This document shows positions 7,378-14,965 of a stretch of 64,000 nt of DNA, piece after piece. Source of the stretch: RBG-13-68-16 sp041494245 (GTDB lineage Bacteria; Acidobacteriota; Thermoanaerobaculia; Thermoanaerobaculales; Thermoanaerobaculaceae); contig JBGQAK010000004.1 in assembly GCA_041494245.1 (NCBI GenBank), forward strand, positions 124,001 to 188,000. Direction: 5' to 3'. The translations under genes were made by a program, and so were the position numbers. How positions within the stretch are numbered: the first letter of the stretch is position 1; each line of letters opens with the position of its first letter. Below the pieces are notes generated by a model. That model had not been told where the DNA came from. It was given only the letters and a program-made list of their open reading frames with translations, and ran no database searches.

Positions 7378-8421
7378 GTGGAGACGCGGCTGGACCGCCT
7401 CACCGCCGCGCGTGCCGAGCTCGCGGTACCACACCCCTCCGGCAAGCTCGTGTGCGTCGCGTGCGCGCACCGCTGCAAGCTCGGCGACGGCGCCCGGGGC
7501 GTCTGCCTTGTGCGCGCCCGCTCGGGGAACGCCCTCACCGTGCCGTGGGGGTACACGGCGGGGGTGGCCGTGGACCCGATCGAGAAGAAGCCGTTCTTCC
7601 ACGTGCGGCCGGGCAGCCGGGCGCTCTCGTTCGGGATGCTCGGGTGCGACCTGCACTGCCCGTACTGCCAGAACTGGTTCACCTCCCAGGCGCTGCGCGA
7701 CCCGGAGGCGAGCGACGCCGCCCACCCAGTGACGCCGGAGGCGCTCGTGGATGCGGCCCTGGAGCACCGCTGCGAGGTGATCACCAGCACCTACAACGAG
7801 CCGCTCATCACCGCCGAGTGGGCCTACGACGTCTTCGTGGCGGCGCGCAAGGAGGGGATCCTGACGAGCGTCGTCTCCAACGGACACGGAACGCCCGAGG
7901 TGCTCGACTTCCTCGCGCCCGTGGTGGACGCCTACAAGGTGGACCTGAAGGCGTTCTCACCCAAGACCTACACGGCCCTCGGCGGAAAGCTGCAGGCGGT
8001 GCTGGACACGATCGCGGGTCTGGTGGCGCGCGAGGTCTGGGTGGAGGTCGTCACGCTCGTGGTCCCGGGCCTCAACGACTCGCGCGCGGAGCTTGCCGGG
8101 ATCGCGCGTTTCCTCGCCGGTGTCAGCCCGGACATCCCGTGGCACGTGACCGCGTTCCATCCCGACTACCAGATGACCGAGCCGCCGCCGACGCCGGCGC
8201 GGACGCTGCGCGAGGCGGCCGAGATCGGACGCGAGGCCGGCCTGCGCTACGTCTACGCCGGCAACCTCCCCGAGCGCGTCGGGGAGCTGGAGAGCACGAG
8301 CTGCCCGAGCTGCTCGGAGACCCTGGTGCGCCGCGTCGGCCTCAGTGTGCTCGAAAGGAAGATCACGCCGGCCGGCGCGTGCCCCGGATGCGGGAGCGTG
8401 ATCGCCGGCCTGTGGTCGTAA
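7378..8421 (+). CDS. amrS: AmmeMemoRadiSam-system radical SAM enzyme
   Basis: 347 residues. An N-terminal Cys-rich segment CVACAHRCKLGDGARGVC precedes the radical SAM motif CDLHCPYC (CxxxCxxC), and the C-terminus adds a second zinc-type CPSC...CPGC pair. This is the arrangement of the AmrS family that travels with AMMECR1 and Memo proteins; neither partner is in this window. The reaction is not settled for the family; it uses SAM and a 4Fe-4S cluster. GTG at 7378 is the first in-frame start inside the gap to aroA; no clear ribosome site. Divergent from aroA. Confidence 0.88.
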   Translation: METRLDRLTAARAELAVPHPSGKLVCVACAHRCKLGDGARGVCLVRARSGNALTVPWGYTAGVAVDPIEKKPFFHVRPGSRALSFGMLGCDLHCPYCQNWFTSQALRDPEASDAAHPVTPEALVDAALEHRCEVITSTYNEPLITAEWAYDVFVAARKEGILTSVVSNGHGTPEVLDFLAPVVDAYKVDLKAFSPKTYTALGGKLQAVLDTIAGLVAREVWVEVVTLVVPGLNDSRAELAGIARFLAGVSPDIPWHVTAFHPDYQMTEPPPTPARTLREAAEIGREAGLRYVYAGNLPERVGELESTSCPSCSETLVRRVGLSVLERKITPAGACPGCGSVIAGLWS

Positions 8422-8517
8422 CCGCGACCGTTCGTGGTGGAGCCATACCACAGGCCACTCTGCTAGATTGTGAAAGTATTCACCATACAGGACGGTGGTA
8501 GTATCCCGCGTTCGGCG

Positions 8518-11500
8518 ATGGGAGCGGTGCGCCTTGGTTCGCTGACCCTCGAGGGGTTCAAGTCGTTCGCGACAAGGGTGGAGCTGTCTTTTCCCGGCGC
8601 GCTCATCGCCATCGTCGGCCCCAACGGCGTCGGCAAGTCCAACGTATCGGACGCCATCGCCTGGGTGCTGGGCGAGCAGTCCTCCCGCCTGCTGCGCTCC
8701 CAGATCATGGCGGACGTGATCTTTGCCGGTGCCCCCAGTCGTCCACCGCTGGGCGCCGCCCAGGTGAGCCTCACGCTCGTCTCTCCCGACGGCCGCTGGT
8801 CCGAGGCGGAGGGCAAGCTCACGATCTCCCGCCGCGTTCTGCGCGACGGGACCTCAGAGTACCGCATGCAGGGCCGCCGCGTCCGCCTCAAGGACGTCAT
8901 GGACGAGCTGATGGACGCGGGCCTGGGCACCCGCGCCTACGCCATCATCGAGCAGGGGCGCATCGGGCAGGTGCTCTCCGTCAAGGCCACCGAGCGGCGC
9001 AACCTCTTCGAGGAGGCCGCCGGGATCACCAAGTACCGCGCCCGCCGCCACGAGGCCGAGCTGAAGCTCGCGGAGACCAGCGCCAACCTCCTGCGCGTGG
9101 CCGACGTGGCCGCGGAGGTGAGGCGCTCCCTGGAAGCTGCACGCCGCCAGGCCCGCCGCGCCGAGAAGCACCGCGAGCTGCGTCAGGGCCTGGCCGGGGC
9201 GCGCGCGGCGCTGTTCTCCGGCAGGCGCGCCGTGCTGCTGATCGTCGTCGGGGAGAAGCAGCAGGTGCTCACCTCGGCCGGGCTGGCCGAGGCGGAGGCC
9301 GCAAGCGGTCTCGCGAGCGCCGAGGCGTCGCTCGCCACCCTGCGGCGCGACCTGGACACGCTCCAGGAGCGCCTCACCACATCCAGGGACGAGGAGGCCA
9401 GGAGTGACGCCCTCGCCCAGCGGCGCGAGGCCGAGGAGACCGCCGCCCGCCGCGAGGCCGCCGACGCCGGCGAGCGCCGTGCGGCGGCCGCCATGGAGGC
9501 CGAGAGGCTCGCCGCCTCGGTGCAGACGCTCGAGCAGCAGGGCGCGGCGCTCGCGGCCACGCTCGCCGCCGCCAAGGGCACGGTCACCGTGCGCGAGGGC
9601 GAGGCCAACGCCGCCGCCGAGACCGCACAGAGGGCCGACGCTGCGGCTCGCGAGGTCGGCGCGGGGACCGAGGAAGCGCGCCGTGCCCTGCTCGCGGCGG
9701 TCGCGGGCGCGAGCGAGGCCCGCAACCGCGCCCACCGCCTCGAGGTCGAACTCGAGCAGGACGCCTACCAGCGGACGCGCCTCACCGCCGAACACGAGCG
9801 CCTCTCCGCCCACCTGGCGGAGATCGCGAGGAGCGGGGCGGAGGCAGCGGCAAGAGAAAGCGCCACCGCCGCCTCGGCCGCCGAGGTGGAGCGCGAGCGC
9901 CAGCTCCTGTGCGCTCACCAGGAGCGGCTCGCGGCGCGCGCCGCCGAGCTGACCGCCGCGCGCGACCGCGCCGGCCACGAGCGCTGGCAGGCCCAGCACG
10001 AGCGCGAGGGGCTCGCGCGCCGGCTCGCCGAGGCCCGCGTCCTCCCCGCGACCCTCGCCCGGGTGCTGCCGTCGGAGAAGCTGCAGGGGACCGTCGCGGA
10101 CTTCCTCTCGCCTTCACCCGAGGTGGCCAGGCTCCTCGACCGCGCCTACGGCGAGCTCCTCAACCTGCCGGTGTGCACCGACGAGGAGGCCGCCGCCGCG
10201 CTGGTCGCTCAGGCCTCGCGGGTCGAGGGCAGGCTCGAGGTGGCGGTGCTCGACCGCTCCCGGACCGCCCGCCCGTCGCCGCTGCTCGAGCAGGGCGGCG
10301 CGCGCCCCGGTGACCTCGCCTGGCTCTCGGCGGCGCTCCCCCGCGCCGTCGTCGCGTGCGACCTCGCGCACGCACGCGAACTGGCCACCGCCGACCCCGA
10401 TCTCGTCGTTCTCCTTCCCGAGGGGGGTCGCCGGCGCGGGATGCGCCTTGAGCTGCCCGGCGAGCGCACCTCCTCACCCGGGGTGCTCGAGCTGCGCCTT
10501 AAGGAGCAGGAGGCGGCCGCCGCCGAGATCGCGGCCGCCACGCGCGAGGCCGAGACGGTCGCGGTCCTGGAACAGGTCCAGCGGGAGCTGACGCAGCTCG
10601 GTCCGCAGCTCGCCGAGCGCGACGCGGCCGCCCGCCGGTCCGCCGAGGCGCTCGCCGCCGCCACCTCCGGCCGGGCATCGCTGCACCGCGAGCACGAGCG
10701 GCTCGAGCGGGAGCTGGAGGCACTAGCGGCCGAGCTCAAGAGAATCGACGAGGAGAGCGCTTCGCTCGCCGTCCGCCTGACGACCGCCCGCGAGGAGGTG
10801 GAGAGGCTCGTCGCGCGTGCCAGCGCGCTGGAGAATGAGGTGGATGCGCTCGCGCGCGACGCCGACCGCGCGCGCGACGCGGCCGCCTCCACGCGTGCCG
10901 AGGCGGAGCGCACCCGCGGCGCAGCCGCGCTCGCCCAGGAGCGCCTCGCCGCCGCCCAGCGCGACCTCGCGCGCCACCGCGAGGAGCTGGACGGAATCAG
11001 GCTGCGCGAGCGCCAGGCCCGGGACCAGGCACAGGCCCAGGCGATGCGCGCCGAGGCGGCGGGGCGCGCGGCCGTGACCGCCCGCGCCGAGCTCGAGGAG
11101 CTGCTGGCCCGGCGGGCGGCGTTCCACCGCGAGGTCGAGCGGCTCACCGCGGAGGTCGAGGGAACAAGGGGAAAGGTGGCCGGCGCCGAAGCCCAGGCCG
11201 AGCAGGCGCGCCTCGGCCACCTCGCCGCGCGCGACGCCGCCCACGAGGCACGCCTCGCGCTCACCGAGGCGACCGGCGCACGCGAGCGGCTGGAGGAGAC
11301 CATCGCCCTCACCCTCGCCGGCCAGGCGGAGCTTCCGGAGCCCCCGCCTCCCGAGGCGGTGCCCGAGCTGGAGACGCGCGAGCAGGCGCTCGCCGCCGAG
11401 CTCGAGGCGCTGGGCCCGGTGAACGAGCTGGCGGTGGCCGAGCGCGACGAGCTGGAGCAGCGGCACGCGTTCCTCAAGGAGCAGCGCCGTGACCTCGAGC

Positions 11501-12006
11501 GCTCGCTCGAGTCGCTCGATCAGACGGTGAAGGAGCTGGACGCCACCTGCGCCGAGCGCTTCCTGGCCACGCTCGCCGAGGTCAACGGCGCGTTCGACGC
11601 GGTCTTCCAGCGCCTATTCGGCGGTGGCGAGGCGCGGGCCGAGCTGTCCGACCCCGAGGCGCCCCTGGAGAGCGGCATCGAGATCAGGGTGCGCCCTCCC
11701 GGCAAGCACACCCAGTCGGTTCTGCTGCTCTCCGGTGGCGAGAAGGCGCTGGCGGCGGTCGCGCTGCTGCTCGCGCTCTTCCGCATCCGGCCGGCGCCGT
11801 TCTGCCTCCTCGATGAGGTGGACGCGCCCCTCGACGACGCCAACGTCGAGCGCCTCGCCGAGTTGCTGCGGGAGATGAGCGAGGGCACCCAGTTCCTTCT
11901 CATCACGCACAACCGCCGCACAATGGCGCACGCCGACGTGCTCTACGGCGTCACCATGGAGGAGCCCGGGGTCTCACGGATCGTCTCCGTCCGCCTGGAG
12001 GAGTAG
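8518..12006 (+). CDS. smc: Chromosome segregation protein SMC
   Basis: 1162 residues with the SMC architecture: N-terminal head with Walker A GPNGVGKSN, long Ala/Glu/Arg-rich coiled coil, a hinge around residues 520-660 (LQGTVADFL onward), second coiled coil, and C-terminal head with signature LLSGGEKAL and Walker B CLLDEVDAPLDD. SMC homodimers with ScpA/ScpB organise and segregate the chromosome; scpA and scpB are not nearby. ATG at 8518 chosen because MGAVRLGSLTLEGFKSF is the canonical SMC start; an in-frame upstream TTG/GTG region would add 16 unlikely residues. The gene ends 3 bp before the next one. Confidence 0.96.
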   Translation: MGAVRLGSLTLEGFKSFATRVELSFPGALIAIVGPNGVGKSNVSDAIAWVLGEQSSRLLRSQIMADVIFAGAPSRPPLGAAQVSLTLVSPDGRWSEAEGKLTISRRVLRDGTSEYRMQGRRVRLKDVMDELMDAGLGTRAYAIIEQGRIGQVLSVKATERRNLFEEAAGITKYRARRHEAELKLAETSANLLRVADVAAEVRRSLEAARRQARRAEKHRELRQGLAGARAALFSGRRAVLLIVVGEKQQVLTSAGLAEAEAASGLASAEASLATLRRDLDTLQERLTTSRDEEARSDALAQRREAEETAARREAADAGERRAAAAMEAERLAASVQTLEQQGAALAATLAAAKGTVTVREGEANAAAETAQRADAAAREVGAGTEEARRALLAAVAGASEARNRAHRLEVELEQDAYQRTRLTAEHERLSAHLAEIARSGAEAAARESATAASAAEVERERQLLCAHQERLAARAAELTAARDRAGHERWQAQHEREGLARRLAEARVLPATLARVLPSEKLQGTVADFLSPSPEVARLLDRAYGELLNLPVCTDEEAAAALVAQASRVEGRLEVAVLDRSRTARPSPLLEQGGARPGDLAWLSAALPRAVVACDLAHARELATADPDLVVLLPEGGRRRGMRLELPGERTSSPGVLELRLKEQEAAAAEIAAATREAETVAVLEQVQRELTQLGPQLAERDAAARRSAEALAAATSGRASLHREHERLERELEALAAELKRIDEESASLAVRLTTAREEVERLVARASALENEVDALARDADRARDAAASTRAEAERTRGAAALAQERLAAAQRDLARHREELDGIRLRERQARDQAQAQAMRAEAAGRAAVTARAELEELLARRAAFHREVERLTAEVEGTRGKVAGAEAQAEQARLGHLAARDAAHEARLALTEATGARERLEETIALTLAGQAELPEPPPPEAVPELETREQALAAELEALGPVNELAVAERDELEQRHAFLKEQRRDLERSLESLDQTVKELDATCAERFLATLAEVNGAFDAVFQRLFGGGEARAELSDPEAPLESGIEIRVRPPGKHTQSVLLLSGGEKALAAVALLLALFRIRPAPFCLLDEVDAPLDDANVERLAELLREMSEGTQFLLITHNRRTMAHADVLYGVTMEEPGVSRIVSVRLEE

Positions 12007-12009
12007 CCG

Positions 12010-13821
12010 ATGCCACGCGCCAGCAGCGCGCCGGCCCAGAACGGATCCCCGACCGACCGCCTGATCTCGCTGCTCGCGTATGCGGCCGCCGTTGTGCTCG
12101 TGCTCGCGGTGCCCCTTGTGTGGGACAGCGGGACCCTCGACATGTTCCGCGGGCCCAAGAGCGAGCTCGCCCTCGCCGCCTGGTTGGTGCTGGCCGCCGT
12201 GTTCGTCGTCCGCAACCTGGGCGGAGGAGCGTGGCGCGACCCGTGGTGGCTGGCGTGGGGAGGCGCGCTCGCCGGCGGCGCGGCGAGCGCGATCGGCTGC
12301 CCGGAGCATGCGCGGGCGCTTGCCGGCCTCCTCCCCCTCGCGCTGGCCACGGCCGGGTGGGGTGCGCTGCGCCAGCTCTCCGACGATCGCAGGCGCTCCC
12401 TCGCCAACCTCGTCGTGTGGGCCGGTGCGATCGAAGCGGGAATCGTGCTGCTCTTCCTGTCGCCCTCGTGGCAGCCGGACAGCTTCGCGCTTCTGAACCA
12501 GCTGCGCGGGCGCTACGCGTGGATCGGGACGATGGGCAACCCCGCCGATGTGGCGATCTTCCTTGTGCTGCCGGCGCTGCTAGCAGTGCAGCGCGCGATC
12601 TCCAGGCACCGCCGCCGCCTGCCCTACGCCGCCGCGGCCGCCCTCATGGTCGGCGTGGCGCTCGGGACCCGCACCCTGACCGCGTTCGCGGCGCTCGCCG
12701 CGGGGGTGCTCGTCCTGCTGTGGCGGGCGGTGCCAAGCCGGCGTCGCCTCCCGGTACTGGCCGCGGCCGTCGCGCTCATGGCGATCCTCTTCGCCGTTTC
12801 GCCGCTGGCGACGCGAGTCCGCGGCGCGATCAGGGGGGCGCGCGGTACAAGTCTGCTGTGGATGGGCAGCGGCCGCGCGGCCGGCTATGCCGCCGCGGCC
12901 TCGATGCTCGCGGCGCGCCCTGCCACCGGTGTTGGCTTCGATCTCTTCGAGGCCAACTCCTTCCGATACCAGAGCCCGGACGCCCTCGCCGAGCGCGGGC
13001 GCGTCCTCGGTCTGGCCACGGGGTTTGGCGAGGCGCACAACGACCTCCTGCAGTACTCCGCCGAAACCGGCCTCGTCGGCCTCGTGCTCGCGCTCGCCGG
13101 CCTCGCATGGGCGGCGCGGCGCGCCACGCGGGGAGAGGCGGTCATCGCCGGTTCCCCGCTGCTGGCCGCGGCCACGGTGCTCGCCCTCTCCCAGTTCCCG
13201 CTCCACCTCGCGCCGATCGCCGCGCAGTGGGCGGTACTGGCGGCGCTCGCGGTGCCGGCGCTCCCAGCGCCGCCCGCGGCCGGCGTCTGGGGATCCCGGC
13301 TCCGCGTACTCACGATCGGCATCCTGGCCGGGGCAGGGCTGACGGTGGCGTGGCAGCGCTACCACGTCGAGACGATGTTCCAGCAGGGCAAGGCGTTGTC
13401 GGCGTCGCTGCGGGCCGGCGGGACATCGCAGGCGACCACGACCGCGGCCTCGCGCACCGCACTGACCCGCCTCGTCCCCATGACGCGCTGGCATCCCGAT
13501 TCATGGGAGGCGATGCTCATCCTCGGAAACCTGGCGGTCGACGCCGGCGACACCAGGCTCGCTCTTTCGAGCTTTGGCCGCGCGCTCGCGCTCGCCGAAC
13601 GTCCCGAGGTGCGCTTCGACATCGGCATGGCGCTGCTCATGGCCGGAGAGCGGGAGGCGGGCATGGTGCACCTCATGCGGGCGGTGGAGCTCAACCCCGC
13701 GATCTTCCGCGAGGTGAAGGACCCCGCGCTCTCGCGCGCGCTGCGCAACCGCCTCGACGCCTCCGGATACGGCACGAAGCACCCCTGGATGTACAAGGGC
13801 ACGCCGGCTGAAATCCCGTAG
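12010..13821 (+). CDS. O-antigen ligase-like membrane protein with C-terminal TPR
   Basis: 603 residues. About ten hydrophobic segments are followed by a soluble tail (about 450-603). EAHNDLLQYSAETGLVGL, about two thirds in, is the conserved periplasmic motif of the Wzy/WaaL ligase-polymerase family, which joins or ligates undecaprenyl-linked glycans. The tail (SWEAMLILGNLAVDAGD, ALSSFGRALALAE, GMVHLMRAVELNP) reads as TPR repeats, seen in some family members. Follows smc by 3 bp, so probably co-transcribed. Whether it ligates O-antigen, another polysaccharide or a protein glycan cannot be told. Confidence 0.75.
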   Translation: MPRASSAPAQNGSPTDRLISLLAYAAAVVLVLAVPLVWDSGTLDMFRGPKSELALAAWLVLAAVFVVRNLGGGAWRDPWWLAWGGALAGGAASAIGCPEHARALAGLLPLALATAGWGALRQLSDDRRRSLANLVVWAGAIEAGIVLLFLSPSWQPDSFALLNQLRGRYAWIGTMGNPADVAIFLVLPALLAVQRAISRHRRRLPYAAAAALMVGVALGTRTLTAFAALAAGVLVLLWRAVPSRRRLPVLAAAVALMAILFAVSPLATRVRGAIRGARGTSLLWMGSGRAAGYAAAASMLAARPATGVGFDLFEANSFRYQSPDALAERGRVLGLATGFGEAHNDLLQYSAETGLVGLVLALAGLAWAARRATRGEAVIAGSPLLAAATVLALSQFPLHLAPIAAQWAVLAALAVPALPAPPAAGVWGSRLRVLTIGILAGAGLTVAWQRYHVETMFQQGKALSASLRAGGTSQATTTAASRTALTRLVPMTRWHPDSWEAMLILGNLAVDAGDTRLALSSFGRALALAERPEVRFDIGMALLMAGEREAGMVHLMRAVELNPAIFREVKDPALSRALRNRLDASGYGTKHPWMYKGTPAEIP

Positions 13822-13920
13822 CGGAGGCGCCGGCCGCCGGCTCCACGCCGTCCCGACCCAAACGCGCGGCGCTCCAAACGATCGGGTACTCTTGCCGCCG
13901 TCGAGACTGGCGGATGGCCC

Positions 13921-14793
13921 GTGGGTGAGTTCTTCGCGCTCCTGACAGCGGTGATCTGGGCGATCGCCGTGATCCTGCTCAAGAGGTCGGGTGACACCGT
14001 GTCGCCGTTCGCCCTCAACCTCTTCCGGGTGGTGGTCTCGAGCTGCCTCCTGGTGCCGACATTGCTGGTGGCCGGAGGTCCACTCTGGCGCGAGGGCGCC
14101 CTCGCCGATGTCCTGATCCTGTTTGCGAGCGGGATCATCGCCATCGCCATCTCCGACACCTTGTTCCACATGAGCCTCAACATGGTGGGTGCAGGCATCT
14201 CCGCGATCATCGACTGCCTCTACTCTCCGCTGACCGTGCTGCTCGCGACTCTCTTCCTGGGTGAGCGGCTCGGGGCGCTCCAGCTCCTGGGCATGGCGCT
14301 GGTCATCTCCGGCGTCCTCGCCGCCGCCCAGCACGAACCACCCCGCGGCGTCACCACCCGCCAGCTGCTGCTGGGCGTGGTCTGGGGCGTGCTTGCCATG
14401 GCCACCCTGGCCCTTGGCGTCGTGATCGCCAAGCCCGCGCTCAACCACTCGCCCGTGCTGTGGGCCGCCACGGTGCGGCAGATCGGATGCCTGGCCGTGA
14501 TGGGGCCCATCGCGCTGCTCACCCCGAGGCGGCGGGAGATCCTGCGCGTCTTCCGCCCTTCGCCGACGTGGCGGGTGTCGGTGCCGGCGGCAGTCCTCGG
14601 CTCCTACCTGGCGCTCATGTGCTGGATCGCCGGCATGAAGTACACGAAGGTCGGGATCGCCGCCATCCTGAACCAGTCGAGCACGATCTACATCCTGATC
14701 CTGGCGGCCATCTTCCTGAAGGAGCCGTTCACCCGCCGGAAGGTTGTCGCCTTGCTCGTCGCCGTCGCCGGCATCATCCTCGTCACGATCTAA
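13921..14793 (+). CDS. EamA/DMT-family transporter
   Basis: 290 residues with ten predicted membrane helices in two repeated halves, the EamA (DMT) layout. The first half has FRVVVSSCLL and ends its fourth-fifth helices with SPLTVLLATLFLGERL; the second half repeats this as SSTIYILILAAIFLKEP, each with the family's helix-terminal Glu. Members export or import small metabolites; the substrate is unknown. GTG at 13921, weak ribosome site. A TACTCT -10-like hexamer stands about 30 bp upstream. The gene converges on the minus-strand gene at 14966. Confidence 0.85.
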   Translation: MGEFFALLTAVIWAIAVILLKRSGDTVSPFALNLFRVVVSSCLLVPTLLVAGGPLWREGALADVLILFASGIIAIAISDTLFHMSLNMVGAGISAIIDCLYSPLTVLLATLFLGERLGALQLLGMALVISGVLAAAQHEPPRGVTTRQLLLGVVWGVLAMATLALGVVIAKPALNHSPVLWAATVRQIGCLAVMGPIALLTPRRREILRVFRPSPTWRVSVPAAVLGSYLALMCWIAGMKYTKVGIAAILNQSSTIYILILAAIFLKEPFTRRKVVALLVAVAGIILVTI

Positions 14794-14850
14794 GAGCGCC
14801 GCCGATAGCGGACCATCTGCGTTGTCGGACTTCGGCGGTTCGGATCCTCA

Positions 14851-14867
14851 CATAGCCTCCGGCTATG
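14851..14867. terminator. Hairpin between convergent genes
   Basis: Perfect 7-bp stem CATAGCC/GGCTATG with 3-nt loop TCC, and partly complementary flanks (CGGATCC...GGTCCG). No T-tract on either strand. Position between two gene ends suggests a bidirectional terminator; it could also be a dispersed palindrome. Confidence 0.4.
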
Positions 14868-14965
14868 CTCCGGTCCGACCGCCTTGCCCTCCTAGCATCT
14901 GGCCCACTCTCGGCGGCGCGGGCTGCACGCCCTCTCCATAAAGCACGCGGCAGCGAAGAAGAGCT

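Noticed and set aside
8462..8517. Promoter for smc from the AT-rich stretch TTGTGA/TTCACC
   Set aside because: No hexamer pair fits both consensus and spacing; best option TTCACC-17-TATCCC has only 4/6 and 3/6 matches.
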